Assembly: GCF_047663525.1 (NCBI RefSeq)
Contig: NC_092602.1
Span: forward strand, 1,557,501-1,621,500
Source: Anas platyrhynchos
Taxonomy: Eukaryota > Chordata > Aves > Anseriformes > Anatidae
DNA: 64,000 bases
Reading direction: 5' to 3'
Shown: positions 38,401 through 49,100 of the stretch, piece by piece
Numbering within the stretch: position 1 is the first letter of the stretch
Layout of the letters: every line of letters starts with the position of its first letter
Notes under the pieces: model-generated
Told to the model about the DNA's origin: nothing
The model's database searches: none
What the model saw: only the letters and a program-made list of their open reading frames with translations
Program-made: the position numbers and the translations under genes

Positions 38401-39999
38401 CAGTGTGTTTTCCTTACCTTAGCCGTGAGGAAGGCCTTTTTGTCCGTTACATCCATGCATGTAATCAGTGATTGTGCCCATTGTAAAACTCAGATTCACC
38501 ATCTGTACGCTCCCAAGTGGCTAGACGAGAACTAAAACCCCATCCCTATGGGATTAATCTGCAATTTCACACTAAATGATTTTTAAGAATAATTTGTTAC
38601 GATACAGTATTCTAAAAAAAAAAAAAGTCGGTGCTTTTGCATTTTAATAAAAGGAGGAAGCTTGTAAGTTTCCTATATTTAAATGGGTTGTACGGAACCC
38701 ACTTTCACTTTAGTTTCATTTAGACATGAAAACGTCTAAGGAAAAGTTCCTTTTGGCAATTGAAACAGTTGCTTTTTATTTCTGAGGGAAAAAAATGCAA
38801 AACCAAATTCATGATCTGTGTGCTGAGAAGGGGATAAAGTGAAAATTATTTCTGGTTTTGTTCTGGGTCTGGGACTTTGCATCATTAAGCTGCAGTTTAT
38901 AATGTAAAGAGAATATTTCAGTCTTGTACTAAGGGGAATGAAGGGATGAATTGTGAAGGCACTGCGTGGAGGTAAAGAATCCACTTTCACATAAAACAAA
39001 GCTGGCTTGAAGTGTGCAAGGAAATTATTCCTTTTTAAGAAGCACGAACTGCTTTTAGAAGCACCCCATTTCACTAAGGAGAGGGCACTGATCTCAGTTT
39101 TTACCATTTTTTTTTTTCTCCACAGATTTTAGATACCCAGCTGAGAAGGATGAAAACTGCAACCAGAGAACATGCCAAGCCAGGACTAAAAGACTGAGGG
39201 TCTGGACACGTTAAAGTCCTTTTACAAAAACAATGATGTAAAAACATGAAGCAGCTTTTCAGCCTTTCTGCATTCAACTGTGATAACCAGTCCAAATTGG
39301 TTTGAGGAAGGGGAAATATTTTGATTTTATAGCCTGACTAGATGGAACACAGAGGTCATCAAAACCTTCACTGAGTTATCACAGATGACTTTTGAGGGTT
39401 CCTCAACTCTCCCTTGCTTTTTCTGACTTACCTCCTAAAATATACTTGAGAGTGAGGAAAATAAAACTTTAGTTACTCCAAAGAAGGGAAGAATTTAGTT
39501 GCTGAGCATTATGGTATTTTAAAGGCTACATGTGGTTTTCCGTGCCCCAAAATAAATTAGATAGAATCTGGCAGAACAGAAGTACCTAACACATTATTTG
39601 CTAATATTCACTACACAAATAGCTTCAATTGTGTCAGGTGCACTTGACCCATTCTTTAACTTAGACAAGACTATAAACAAAAACAGTAATTGTCCACATC
39701 CTGTATTCTCTCATTTTAAAACGTGTAAAAGGAACCCAGCTAATGTGTGTAAGAAAACCATACACAACAATATCCCTTTTCTTGCTATTGTCATGCTATT
39801 CTCAGACTGCACAATACCTTCAGTGTAACATTAACTGTGTGAGAAAACACTTAAAACATGGGAAAAATGACTACAGTCAGTCTCAGAATCCAATCATCAA
39901 CTTGCAGTTTACCTGCATTCAAACTTCAAGATGCCATCTCTTAATACAAAAGAATCAAAGAATTTCTGAAGAAAAACATAAGGAGGTAACAGAAAATGA

Positions 40000-40033
40000 A
40001 ACAAAACAAAACAAATAACAACAACAACAACAA
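40000..40033. repeat. CAAAA / CAA microsatellite
   Basis: Repeated ACAAA units followed by five ACA units. Low-complexity A/C repeat about 190 bases left of the CR1 fragment. Confidence 0.75.
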
Positions 40034-40220
40034 AACATAGTAACTTCTAAGGCCAGTTGTTTATTGAGGAAACTTTGTGTTTTAAAACTGTTTCATAGGT
40101 TTAACAATGTTTCAGCTGGTAACTGGCAAACTCTACCACCTGCTCTGCTTAACAGTAGTGAAAACACCAGCCTGCAAGTAATTATGTTTGTGTTTGGCAA
40201 GGAGTACTACATGTTACTTT

Positions 40221-40460
40221 CATGGAGTCAAAGAGTAATTTAGGTTGGAAGGGATCTCCAAAGGTCTCTGCACAAAACCTCTGCTCAAAGCAGGGCCAAA
40301 GCAGACTGATTTGATCAGAGCTCTGTCCAGCCAAATTTTAAAAGTATCTCCAAGGGCTGAGATTCACCATCCTTCTGTGCCCTTGTGAAAACTTCTTCAT
40401 AATGTTTAACCAGAACTTTCCTTGTTGCAACTTGCTAAGTACTCTTCTCTGTGTTTGGTG
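40221..40460 (-). mobile_element. CR1-type LINE, 5'-truncated and degraded 3' tail
   Basis: The text starting CATGGAGTCAAAGAGTAATT, then AGGTTGGAAGGGATCTCC, CTGCTCAAAGCAGGGCC, TCTCCAAGGGCTGAGATTC and TTCTTCATAATGTTTAACC follows the order of the reverse complement of avian CR1 3' ends. The element is therefore on the minus strand with its 3' end at the left. The usual terminal octamer repeats have decayed, and divergence is high, implying an old insertion. No open reading frame is kept, so it is not mobile. This is the best single clue that the host is a bird or reptile. Confidence 0.85.
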
Positions 40461-41570
40461 AACTAAGCTCTTTATCCCTTTACATTTCAGTTTAAGCTCC
40501 CCTAGTGAGCAAGACAGGTACAAACTACCTACCCGTCTACTTCATACCTGTTATAATCCGGCCCTTCCAAGCAGGAGGTATGCAAATCACCTGAATGAGA
40601 GAAACAAATCTGTACGTTATATGCATTACTACAAGGAAACCAGCCGAGCAGAAAGTTCAACACAATGGCCAAAGTGAATTCTCAGGAATTCTAAAAGAAA
40701 TATCAGGTTTTATCTTTACCTCTCCTACAAATATTTTAGCTACAGGAACAAAAAAAAAAATGTTTTTAAGTTGCAAGGTAAGATTATAAAGACTGTAAGT
40801 AGACCTTAAGTTAAAAAACAACAACAAAAAAAAACAAAAACAACAGTAAAACATATCACTGCAATTTAGGAAACACTTGCAACTGTGCGAAATCTATGCC
40901 TTAGGCTCCAGCAGTACTGTTACTTTTTTTAATGCTCCTATTTGGCTCTCCAGATGTGCCTGGGATAGGCCCTGCTGCTAAGAAGTATTGATTACTCTCC
41001 ATTTCTATTGACAGTAATTAACAGAGGGAGTTTTGATGCTCATCAAAGTGAACAGATTCTCATTAAGAGCAGAAGAAAAGATCTCCCCTGCCTTCACATT
41101 CCATTCCCTCTGTACCACATGGCAAACTGTCAGGCATAAGCAAACAGATTTCTCATGAGATCTGCATTTTCATTCCACACATGTAAAGTGTTTCCACACT
41201 TACACTTTATGCAAAGCCCGAACAACACGGTTTCATCACTGATTTCAAACCGCTTCCACGCAGAGGCCACCTTTCATGACAAGTAAGGTAGAGACCTGCT
41301 TCGATGGGGGATTTACGGGAAGAATAATCTGGTAAAGCAAATCAAGACCCGACAAGCCCAGGCCAATATTTTCTGGGTTTGCACCTCCACTGGCACTTTT
41401 TTGCCTGTGGATCAGGTGTTTTGCTCCCATCTCTTATGTGGAGGTAATGCTGGCCTAACCTCGCACCTTTACAGTTCACTTTTGGATGGTGTAGCATGCT
41501 TAAAAACATTGAAGAAAGAGGTACAAGCGTGAGTTAGGTTAAACTCCACAGGCACCCCCAGCAGGGAGAG
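40461..41570. other. Region between CR1 and CpG island, nothing recognised
   Basis: Unique AT-rich DNA with A/C-rich simple sequence at 40,813-40,850. No exon or RNA gene is supported. Being within 1.5 kb of the FOXN4 CpG island, it is probably proximal upstream sequence. Confidence 0.5.
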
Positions 41571-42137
41571 CAGCTTCCCCTCAGCCCCCTTCAGAGGCAA
41601 GGCGAAGGGGGGGCGTGGGGTGTTCCCCTCACCCATTTCGTTTTAATTTTTTAAGGTTTCGCTTCTTTAGTTGCCCCTCCGGAGCCCCCTCACCCTGCTT
41701 TATACCCGACCCCGGCCACCCTTCTCCCCTCCGGGCCTTTCTCCTCAGAGCCCCGGCGCCTCCCCGCGGTGTGCCCGCCTTTGGGCCCGCCTGACGGAGG
41801 GCTCGGGGCCGCCGCTCGCGGGCACCTTCCCGCGGCCGGCCGGGGGGTGGAGGCCGGGCTGAGGAGCGGCGGGCCCGGCGGCGGGCAGAGCGGGGCTGCG
41901 GGCGGGGAGAAGGAGAAAAGAGGGAGAAAAGAGGGAGAAGAGAGGGAGAGGAGGGCCCAGGGCGCTGCCTCCTCACCGAGAGGGGACCGGAGGAGGCTTG
42001 GGGGGGGTCCCTCAGGGGGTCTCACCCCCACACCCGCCGCTTTGAAGGCGCTGAGGCGGCTCGGTGGGTGTGTCCCCCCCCCCCCCCCTCAGTACTAAAC
42101 GCCCCCAGAAAGTTGCGAGAAGTTGGTTATTTATTTT

Positions 42138-42147
42138 TAATTAATTA
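42138..42147. promoter_or_regulatory. TAATTAATTA homeodomain-type site inside the CpG island
   Basis: An AT-rich gap within the island holds TAATTAATTA, a double homeodomain core. Another TTAATTAA occurs at about 42,225. AT-rich islands inside a CpG promoter often mark specific factor binding; here that is inference. Confidence 0.35.
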
Positions 42148-42573
42148 CTTTATTTACGAAACTCGGCTCGTTTAGCGTTAATCACAGCCAGGTCTGTGGA
42201 GAAAAAGAGAAAGGAGGGAGGGGGGTTAATTAAAAAGGGAGGGGGGGGGTTTGCAGCGCTGCCGGGATACGCCGAGCTCCGCCGGCCCTGCCCCGGCCCT
42301 GACCCTGCGGGCGGCCCCGGCCGCGCATGCTCCAGGCTGGACAGCTCCTGAGAGGGAAATTTAAAAACGGGCAGGAGCCAGACCCGGCCCCGCCGCCTTC
42401 AGCGCTCCCCACAGCCACCACCGCGGCCCCAGCCCCCGAGCCTTCCTCCTCTGCCGGGGGGGCTTCACCTCACTGAGGGCTTCACCTCCAACCTCTCCCC
42501 TCCCCTCACGGAGGGCCCCGAAGCGCCCGGCTGAGCCCCCGCTGAGGGCAACCAGCGGATTCCGAGCCCCCCC

Positions 42574-42617
42574 CTCCTCTCCTCTTCTTCTTCCTCCTCC
42601 TCCTCCTCCTCCTCCTC
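42574..42617. repeat. TCC / TTC trinucleotide repeat
   Basis: A run of CTCCTCTCC, then TTC, then about eight TCC units. It is a polypyrimidine tract in the probable promoter and could form H-DNA. The long poly-Glu/poly-Arg frames on the minus strand come from it. Confidence 0.85.
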
Positions 42618-43058
42618 GAGGGTCGCCAGAGGGACGCCCCGCCGCGCCGGGCCCCCCCCCGAGGGCCGCCAGGTTTGTGGGGGCTGTGGGGGGCGGCCAA
42701 AGCTCTGCGGGGCCTGTCGGTGTGTGCACCCCCCCGGGGGGCTGAGGCAGCGCGGTGAAAGGCTCGAAACCTCCCCAAAAAGGGCACCTTTTTTGGCTGG
42801 TCCCGGCGCTGAAGCGGCACCGAAAGCCCCACAGGGGCTGAGGGGGGTCCCCCCCTCCCTCAAAGCCCCTCAAAGCCCCAAATAACGACCGGTGGGTGAT
42901 GGTGGGGGGCTCCTTAGGCTCCGTTCCCCTTCAGCCCAGGTGCCTGAGTGGGGATTTTGTTGATTTTCCCCCCCCCAACTCCGGTGCTGAAGTGCTGGAT
43001 AGCTACCCCACCGTGTGAATGCTTCCTTCCCGTTCTGTTTTCTTCTTGTCTTTTGCGA

Positions 43059-43063
43059 AGGAG
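43059..43063 (+). other. FOXN4: Likely splice acceptor just before the FOXN4 start codon
   Basis: TTTTCTTCTTGTCTTTTGCG followed by AAG ends in a pyrimidine-rich AG only three bases before ATG (exon starting GAG-ATG). This suggests the first exon is non-coding and lies in the CpG island, with this being exon 2. If so, the gene has ten exons. Confidence 0.55.
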
Positions 43064-43146
43064 ATGATAGAGAGCGATCTCCCGTGCATCATGTCAGGAG
43101 GCGTTAGGAACGCAGGGCAGAGCCTCCACCCATCGCAGGAGTACAG
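43064..43146 (+). CDS. FOXN4: FOXN4 coding exon 1 (residues 1-28)
   Basis: Starts ATG ATA GAG AGC, giving [19 protein letters not shown], then SLHPSQEY, ending AG|GTGAGG at phase 2. The MIESD start agrees with the known family N-terminus and decides the start. A second Met lies at residue 10. Confidence 0.93.
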
Positions 43147-46100
43147 GTGAGGTCTCACCCACCCGGCCGCACGCACTGCGCTGCCAGAGCCTGCTGGCTG
43201 AGGGTTCTTTAACAGTTTTCATGATTTCCGTACCAAAATGTAGCATGTAGAAATCCTGCTGTCCAAAAAGAGCTAGCTGCGTTACTTCTCTGCGCCAATT
43301 TGGCTTTCTAAGGTGGTGACTGCTTATAATGCCTTACTTATTGCAAGTATTCCTGTTTAAAGTGTTTTGGTGCTAAGCCATTTTTGATAAATACACCTTC
43401 AGAGCCTCAGGCTGACCTTCTAGTAAGCCCTCTCTACCCTAAGGGCTTTGCCAGACAAGGATATTCTTCTTTAATTATGTAAAAGTTCCCTTTCAGATTG
43501 CATTTTGCATTGTTATGAAGTAGTCATTGAACGACTACATCACATGCAACACACGCTGGAAGAGTTTTTCATTAAAACAAGTACTTATGTAGTACTTCAA
43601 AGAGCTGACTTATGCCAGAGTTCAGCTACTATCAGTGGGAACAAATCTGGTTTTGCCAGCAGCCTCTGATAATTTGCCTATGCCAATACTGATGCATTTC
43701 TCATGTAAAAGTATTGTTAGAAGTCACAGGACAGTTCTGCACGAATTATAGCACGCTGGGTTAAGCTAGGTTACATCTTGTCACATGATGCCGAGTTCCA
43801 AGAAATACGTAACAGCAGAACGCGATCTGGTTCTCACAGTTAAAAACAAAACAAAACCCTTTTTATTGTTTTAAAATAAGGAGTGATGGACTATCACCTT
43901 CCTCCCAGCCTGAGGGTGTTGTCACGCGTTTCTGTGCGTAAGAGGGGTCAGCCGCAGGTATTCTTCTCACAGCCTCTTTCTATTCAAAATGCAAACACTG
44001 CTCTGCAGCCTCTTGCAGCTCAACAAGTGACTTGTAATTCTCTCTGAAGCCACTGTGGAAAAAAAAGGTTTGTGGAACTCTGTTTTGCTGTTTATGAAAA
44101 CGCTGTTTGCTATAGGCATTTTGCTGGCTATGTAAATATTTGTAAAGAAATTATTCAGTATTTAATGACGGGTGTGTATGAGAGAGGCTTCTGGGTACTT
44201 ACGTTTAAGTCTGTACCGGTGCCCTGAAGAACTCACCACCTTAACAAAGACCCTGAGTATGGAGAGAGCTATTCTTTAACTCATAGCTGCAGAAAAACAA
44301 AAACACTTTTTTTACTGAGAAAGATTGAATTTATCTTACTGCCAGCAAAGGAACTGTAGAAGTTTCTCCTTTTATCGGGGTCAGCTGCTTTTTAAAACTA
44401 CTGTTAATTCTCTGTTAAGCATTTTGAACTCAGCGATCAGAGTTCTCTAACGTTTTCCACCCATTTGTGATTTCTTTACTGCAGTTCTAAAATGAATTAT
44501 TTGACCTCGTTTAATAGTGGCAAATTCTGATAAAAATGCATAAAATCTGAACTGCACCATAAATGCGGAGCAGTATTTGTCCTACTTCATGAGAAAACAC
44601 TTTGGATTATGTAAAAGAAAATCTTTTAGACTGAATGATTTTAAGAAAAGAATAGACCTGTCAAATTCTATCAGCTCTGTTTACTCTCCTGCTGTCACCA
44701 CAGTCCAAGACTGGAACCCACAGTCCTGAGTGCTCCATGGGGGAGCATCAAGGCTCCGCAAAATGGGAATGGCCTCCAATTAGTGAGTGGGAGGCTGGGG
44801 CTGTGCTGAGAATACTCTTCTGTCTCACTTGGAATCTTTCAATTGGGCAGTTGGACTTAGAGGAGACCAGGCTTTCCTGGGAGGCTGCAGGAAGAAACAC
44901 TGAAAAGGGAGAGAGCGCGTGTGCATGTGGGCAGGAGATCAAATCAGTAAATGCCAACACGTTTTCCTGCATTTATGCATAGAGCCTGAAACTATGGGTT
45001 TGCTTGTTTTTTAAAAAAAAAATAGGAAAAAAAATGATTTTAGCAGACATTAGAATTCTCTGGATCTAAAGCATCTACAGTAAATTTGAGGTAGCAGGTA
45101 GCTGCCTAATCCTCACGACTACTCTGTGCGAAGTCCAAGCAGTTTTTGCACCATAATAAAATGATTTTAGACAAATATCTGTTCTGCAGATCCAGCTGTG
45201 GGATATAAAACATCACACTCTATAGGAATGATTAAGGGCCATCATAGCTTCTCCGAGTCCTATGTAGTTATGGAGCTTTCACTGCCTGGCTATCAGTGCA
45301 AAGCAAAACTTGATACTAGCAGATTTTCTCAAAGAAAATACTGCTTCTGTCACTGTTTTCATAATTGTAGTGGTGACAAACATTTCTAACGATTTCATGT
45401 GACATTTCAGGGAATAAAGGCAGGGAATGATAACACTTGGAGTTTTTAAACACTTTACTAACACTTTGTTAATTACAATTAAAAACCTAATATTATGTTT
45501 TAGTGTAAATATTTTGATATCAACATCAAAGCAATAGGCAGGGTACAAGCGTACCGTGTAATGGTGCACTTGTGGTTATCTCAGCACAAAGCTGTGTGTT
45601 TTATAGGAGCTGACTCAAAGCTACCAAAGCAGTGGAGAGCTCCCATGGTCTTCAGTGGGTTTGGAGCTGGTCCTTGAGATTCAGTTCATGAGTGTTGTGG
45701 TCTTCTTGCAGTATTTTTTTTCCCTGAAATTTGCAGTTTATCTTCATGCAGTCTAGTTTAACTGGTGCAAGAGAAGTAGAAGATCTATGGCAATGAATGC
45801 AAGTGCAGAATCAGATTTACTGTGAAGATCTTTAGCATTAGCAGCCCCAGTGAGGCAGATGAGGTTAGAGTAACGGATTTACAACACTTTACTTTTGGCT
45901 TGGCTAAAGTGGACTTGAACTCCAGCAGCTCAGCATTTCGTGTAAGGACAGTGGTTTTATTCTTTCATTGTATCGTAGCTGTGTATTATGATATATTTCC
46001 AACTGACAGAAGCCTTATGTAGTATCCTGAAGTCCTTGTAATGCGTTTTCTATTCACGTTAACCTGGAATCAAGTTCTGAGTAGCAATCCTTTTGGTTGG

Positions 46101-49100
46101 TCATCAGCAGTTACTCCACCATAAAGCACTTAGCGTGTTAGTGGACTGTATCCCCCCTCATCCCATTTTAATCGTCCCTTTGATTCTTAAATAAATTGCT
46201 CTATATTTAGCTGATTAGGCGTTCTGATGATTATTTTTTGCTGTAATAATCACTTTATACTACCACAGTTTATCATCAAGTCATGTTTAAAAGGTAAAGG
46301 GTTTTCTTGGTTAAGCTGCTCTTCAGTTCTTGTCCCAAACAGTCACGGTGTCACTTTCTCCAGCTATTGATCCAGCAATTACTTAAGACTGGCAGCAAAT
46401 CCCATAAGCCCTGAATTATCATGTGTATAAATTAATTATATACACATAACCCCTGTGTTTCATATGTTCCAGATGTGACTGCATGCAGGGGTGAAAAAGG
46501 GGGACAGTCTTTATGTGATGCCGGGTACCTTTCGGCTCTCCTAAGTGGTAGTCTCATATCTGGGTTTGAACTAGGGAGAGCGAGCTACAGTTTGGGATGT
46601 CTGCCAGTCAATCCTGCGGGTAGATGGCGGCTGGGAGTTTGCAAGAAGTAAATTTCTGCAGACAAAAGGTTACAAATGCATAACTAACGACACCGTAATT
46701 GTTCCTGAAGAAAATGTCAGTGTCCATTCCCTTGACACCATGTGTGTCTGACGGAGTGAGATAATGACTCGATGTGTCGGAGGAATTTCATCACGGGAGT
46801 TGCTTCATTCTTCCAAAAAATGTGAGAAACCTCCTAGGAATCAGTCAAACTCAGGCCGCTGTGGATTGATTTAAGTGGATTAGCTCAACTGTTTCCTATG
46901 CAGTTCCTGAAATGTGCTAATCAGTATTAATAAAAAAATAGTGGCCCTTGCTCCTCAGATTGTCTTGTAGTTACTGCCAGAGCTAGGAGGGACTGGTTTG
47001 TATCCAGGCACTATCCTGTGGGCTTCTGTTTCCAGTGAAACCAGAACCGAGCTCCTGTGTTACCTCACAAAAGGTGCTTGACCTCCAGCTCAAGACAAGG
47101 AAGCAGAAAAGGAATCTGTATCTTTTCATCATTCCTCTGAGGAAGCTCCCGTGCTCAGGGCACATCGCTCTTATTTTACCCATTGACAAAAACCTCCCCT
47201 GCACGGAAAGCAGAGTTGCTGGGTGACCACAGGAGTGACTAAGGCAAGGGAGACAGGTTCTTGCACCACTGCAAAACACGGGATGGTGTATTCTGTGTTC
47301 TAAATCAGTTCAGTGCTAATAAACCACAGCTGAAGCAATGTTAAAGGAAAAAAAATAGCTTCCCTGGTAGACAAGACTTGATTTTTACAGAAAACATTCG
47401 AGTAGTGTCAGATACTTCAACACATTTTTGCACCAGGAGAAACTGATTTTGACATTAGTCACAGCAGATTTTTTTTTTTTTTAACTTTATTTAAACAAAA
47501 CAGATTGTAGATGAAGATACAGGCTGCGTTTGGCAAATCTCACTCTATGGGAAGAAGGGATGATTGTGTGGGCAAAGCAGAGCAAGGAGTGAGCGCCTGG
47601 GAGTTCGGGGCTGATGTTGCTGCTAACTTCCTCTTAGGCTTAAGCAAATCGTGCAGGTCACTCGTAATTCAGTTTCCCTTCATCCCAGACCGAAATGATG
47701 TAATGGGGTGTTGGGAAACCCCAAGCCAAGATGTATAAAAGTCTCCAAGAGCATGTATAGCTGGATCTGTTAGAGCGTAAGTGTCTTTGTGGGAGGTTTT
47801 TGGAGAATCGTCTTCTCTTCTGCACCATGGTGTAAGGCAAGGAGAACAGCAACACCTGACGGGGTAATTGTGTTATTTGCTTTTTCCTTGCTAGCTTTGG
47901 TTCATCTAATCCAAAGTATCCTGAGTTGTAGCTGAGGAGAGATGTTCTGGCTGTCCCCTGAAAGCTGCCTAATTTCTGTTCTTGTTTCCAGCAAATCCAG
48001 AAATTGCTAGAAGAACTTGTAGGCAGGGAGGAGAAAGGCAGGCTAGATATTTGGGACTGGATGGGTGGCGTGACTTCAAAAGGCAAGGTGGAACTGCAGA
48101 GTAAAGCAGTGGTGAGAGCTGCTGGCTGTGAGCAGGTGAGGAGCTGGTGCAGGAACGGGGAGGAAGGAGGCAGATGGTTGTGGAGCCTGGAAAACAGAAC
48201 CTCGTGCAGGGAAAACACCTGCAGAGGGGGAGAGTGCGAGGAGGAGTGTGTGGAGGGAAAGAGCAGGACAGATGGGATGAGGAGCAGAAGGAGATGGGGA
48301 AGTTGACTCCTTTAATAAAAGAGAGTTCAGCTGTCTCCATGGTGAGAAATAGAGTCACAAACATAAATATTTTCCTTGTGTTGTTTTACATAAGGGAAAT
48401 TGTTGTGCTTGTTCTAAGGACCTTGCGTAACCCCAGACAAAAGCAAACAGTTTCTCATAACTGCTTCCAGAATGGGTTTTCTGAGGACTTCTCCAGTTTA
48501 GTTGTCACTCACTGGGTGAACTGTTGCAAACAGCTAATTAAGGACCTACCACCCTGATTGCTTTGACTTGTTGAACAGTTCCATTGCTTGTGCATAAGCA
48601 AAAAGCTCAGGAGTGCTAGAAATGGTAACAAAAATTGTCTATTGAGTGAGAGGCATCCTGAAACTGTGCTTGAAGCTGAACATGCCAAGTGCAGCCACAA
48701 TGTCTGGTCTCAATTTATTTAGAACAGGTGCAATTGAGAGAGCCCGTAGCACTAGATTCACCCTACAACATCAACCATTTTAAGTGCTTGGCATCTTTTA
48801 GGGGCGTGCTCCGAGCAGGCAGAGCCCCCTGAAGTGTGGGAGGTTCAGGGTGCACAGCAGGATGTAGCTTCCCGTGCCGTATCACAAGGAATGCCCCGTT
48901 ATTGGCTGAACCACCTGGAGATGAAATATTTTAGGGTGTGCTGGTCACTGCCAAGCTTTTCTTTAGTCTCAGCAGACGTGTTTGGTGGACTTTCTGTAAT
49001 AGTGCTGAAGGTTCCTGTGCTCTCCAGCGCTGAGTTCCTCGCACAACAGAGCCTGTGAGCGTGGAAGAGGGGAGTTCACACTGACAGCAGGCTGCGGTGA

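Larger units (their letters stand above)
32241..40220. other. Intergenic region, no supported gene
   Basis: About 8 kb of AT-rich unique DNA. It holds the homeodomain pair and E-box duplication listed separately, A16 (35,399-35,414), an A/G-rich stretch near 35,921-35,955 and a repeated ATGTATGTGTATC near 35,506-35,532. Open frames such as 33,212-33,613 (minus, 133 codons) are mirrored by open frames on the other strand and look random. Confidence 0.6.
41690..43200 (+). promoter_or_regulatory. FOXN4: CpG island, probable FOXN4 promoter
   Basis: About 1.5 kb of very GC- and CpG-rich DNA ends just past the FOXN4 start codon at 43,064. It contains long C and G runs (C15 at 42,074-42,088; G9 at 42,241-42,249), a TCC repeat, and a sharply AT-rich break at 42,121-42,190. 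Open frames on both strands across it (up to 170 codons) are products of high GC content. A TATA-like TTTAAAAA near 42,360 is one possible start-site guide. The island might also fire upstream antisense transcripts. Confidence 0.75.

Noticed and set aside
42361-42873. 170-codon minus-strand open frame in the CpG island (and overlapping frames of 132, 113 and 109 codons)
   Set aside because: All frames on both strands are open because stop codons are rare in this GC-rich DNA. The products are Gly/Arg/Pro/Glu low complexity driven by the TCC repeat.
47658-48218. 186-codon minus-strand open frame in FOXN4 intron 1
   Set aside because: It lies over the purine-rich tract, and plus-strand frames overlap it. 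The translation is Ser/Pro/Leu-rich with no domain.
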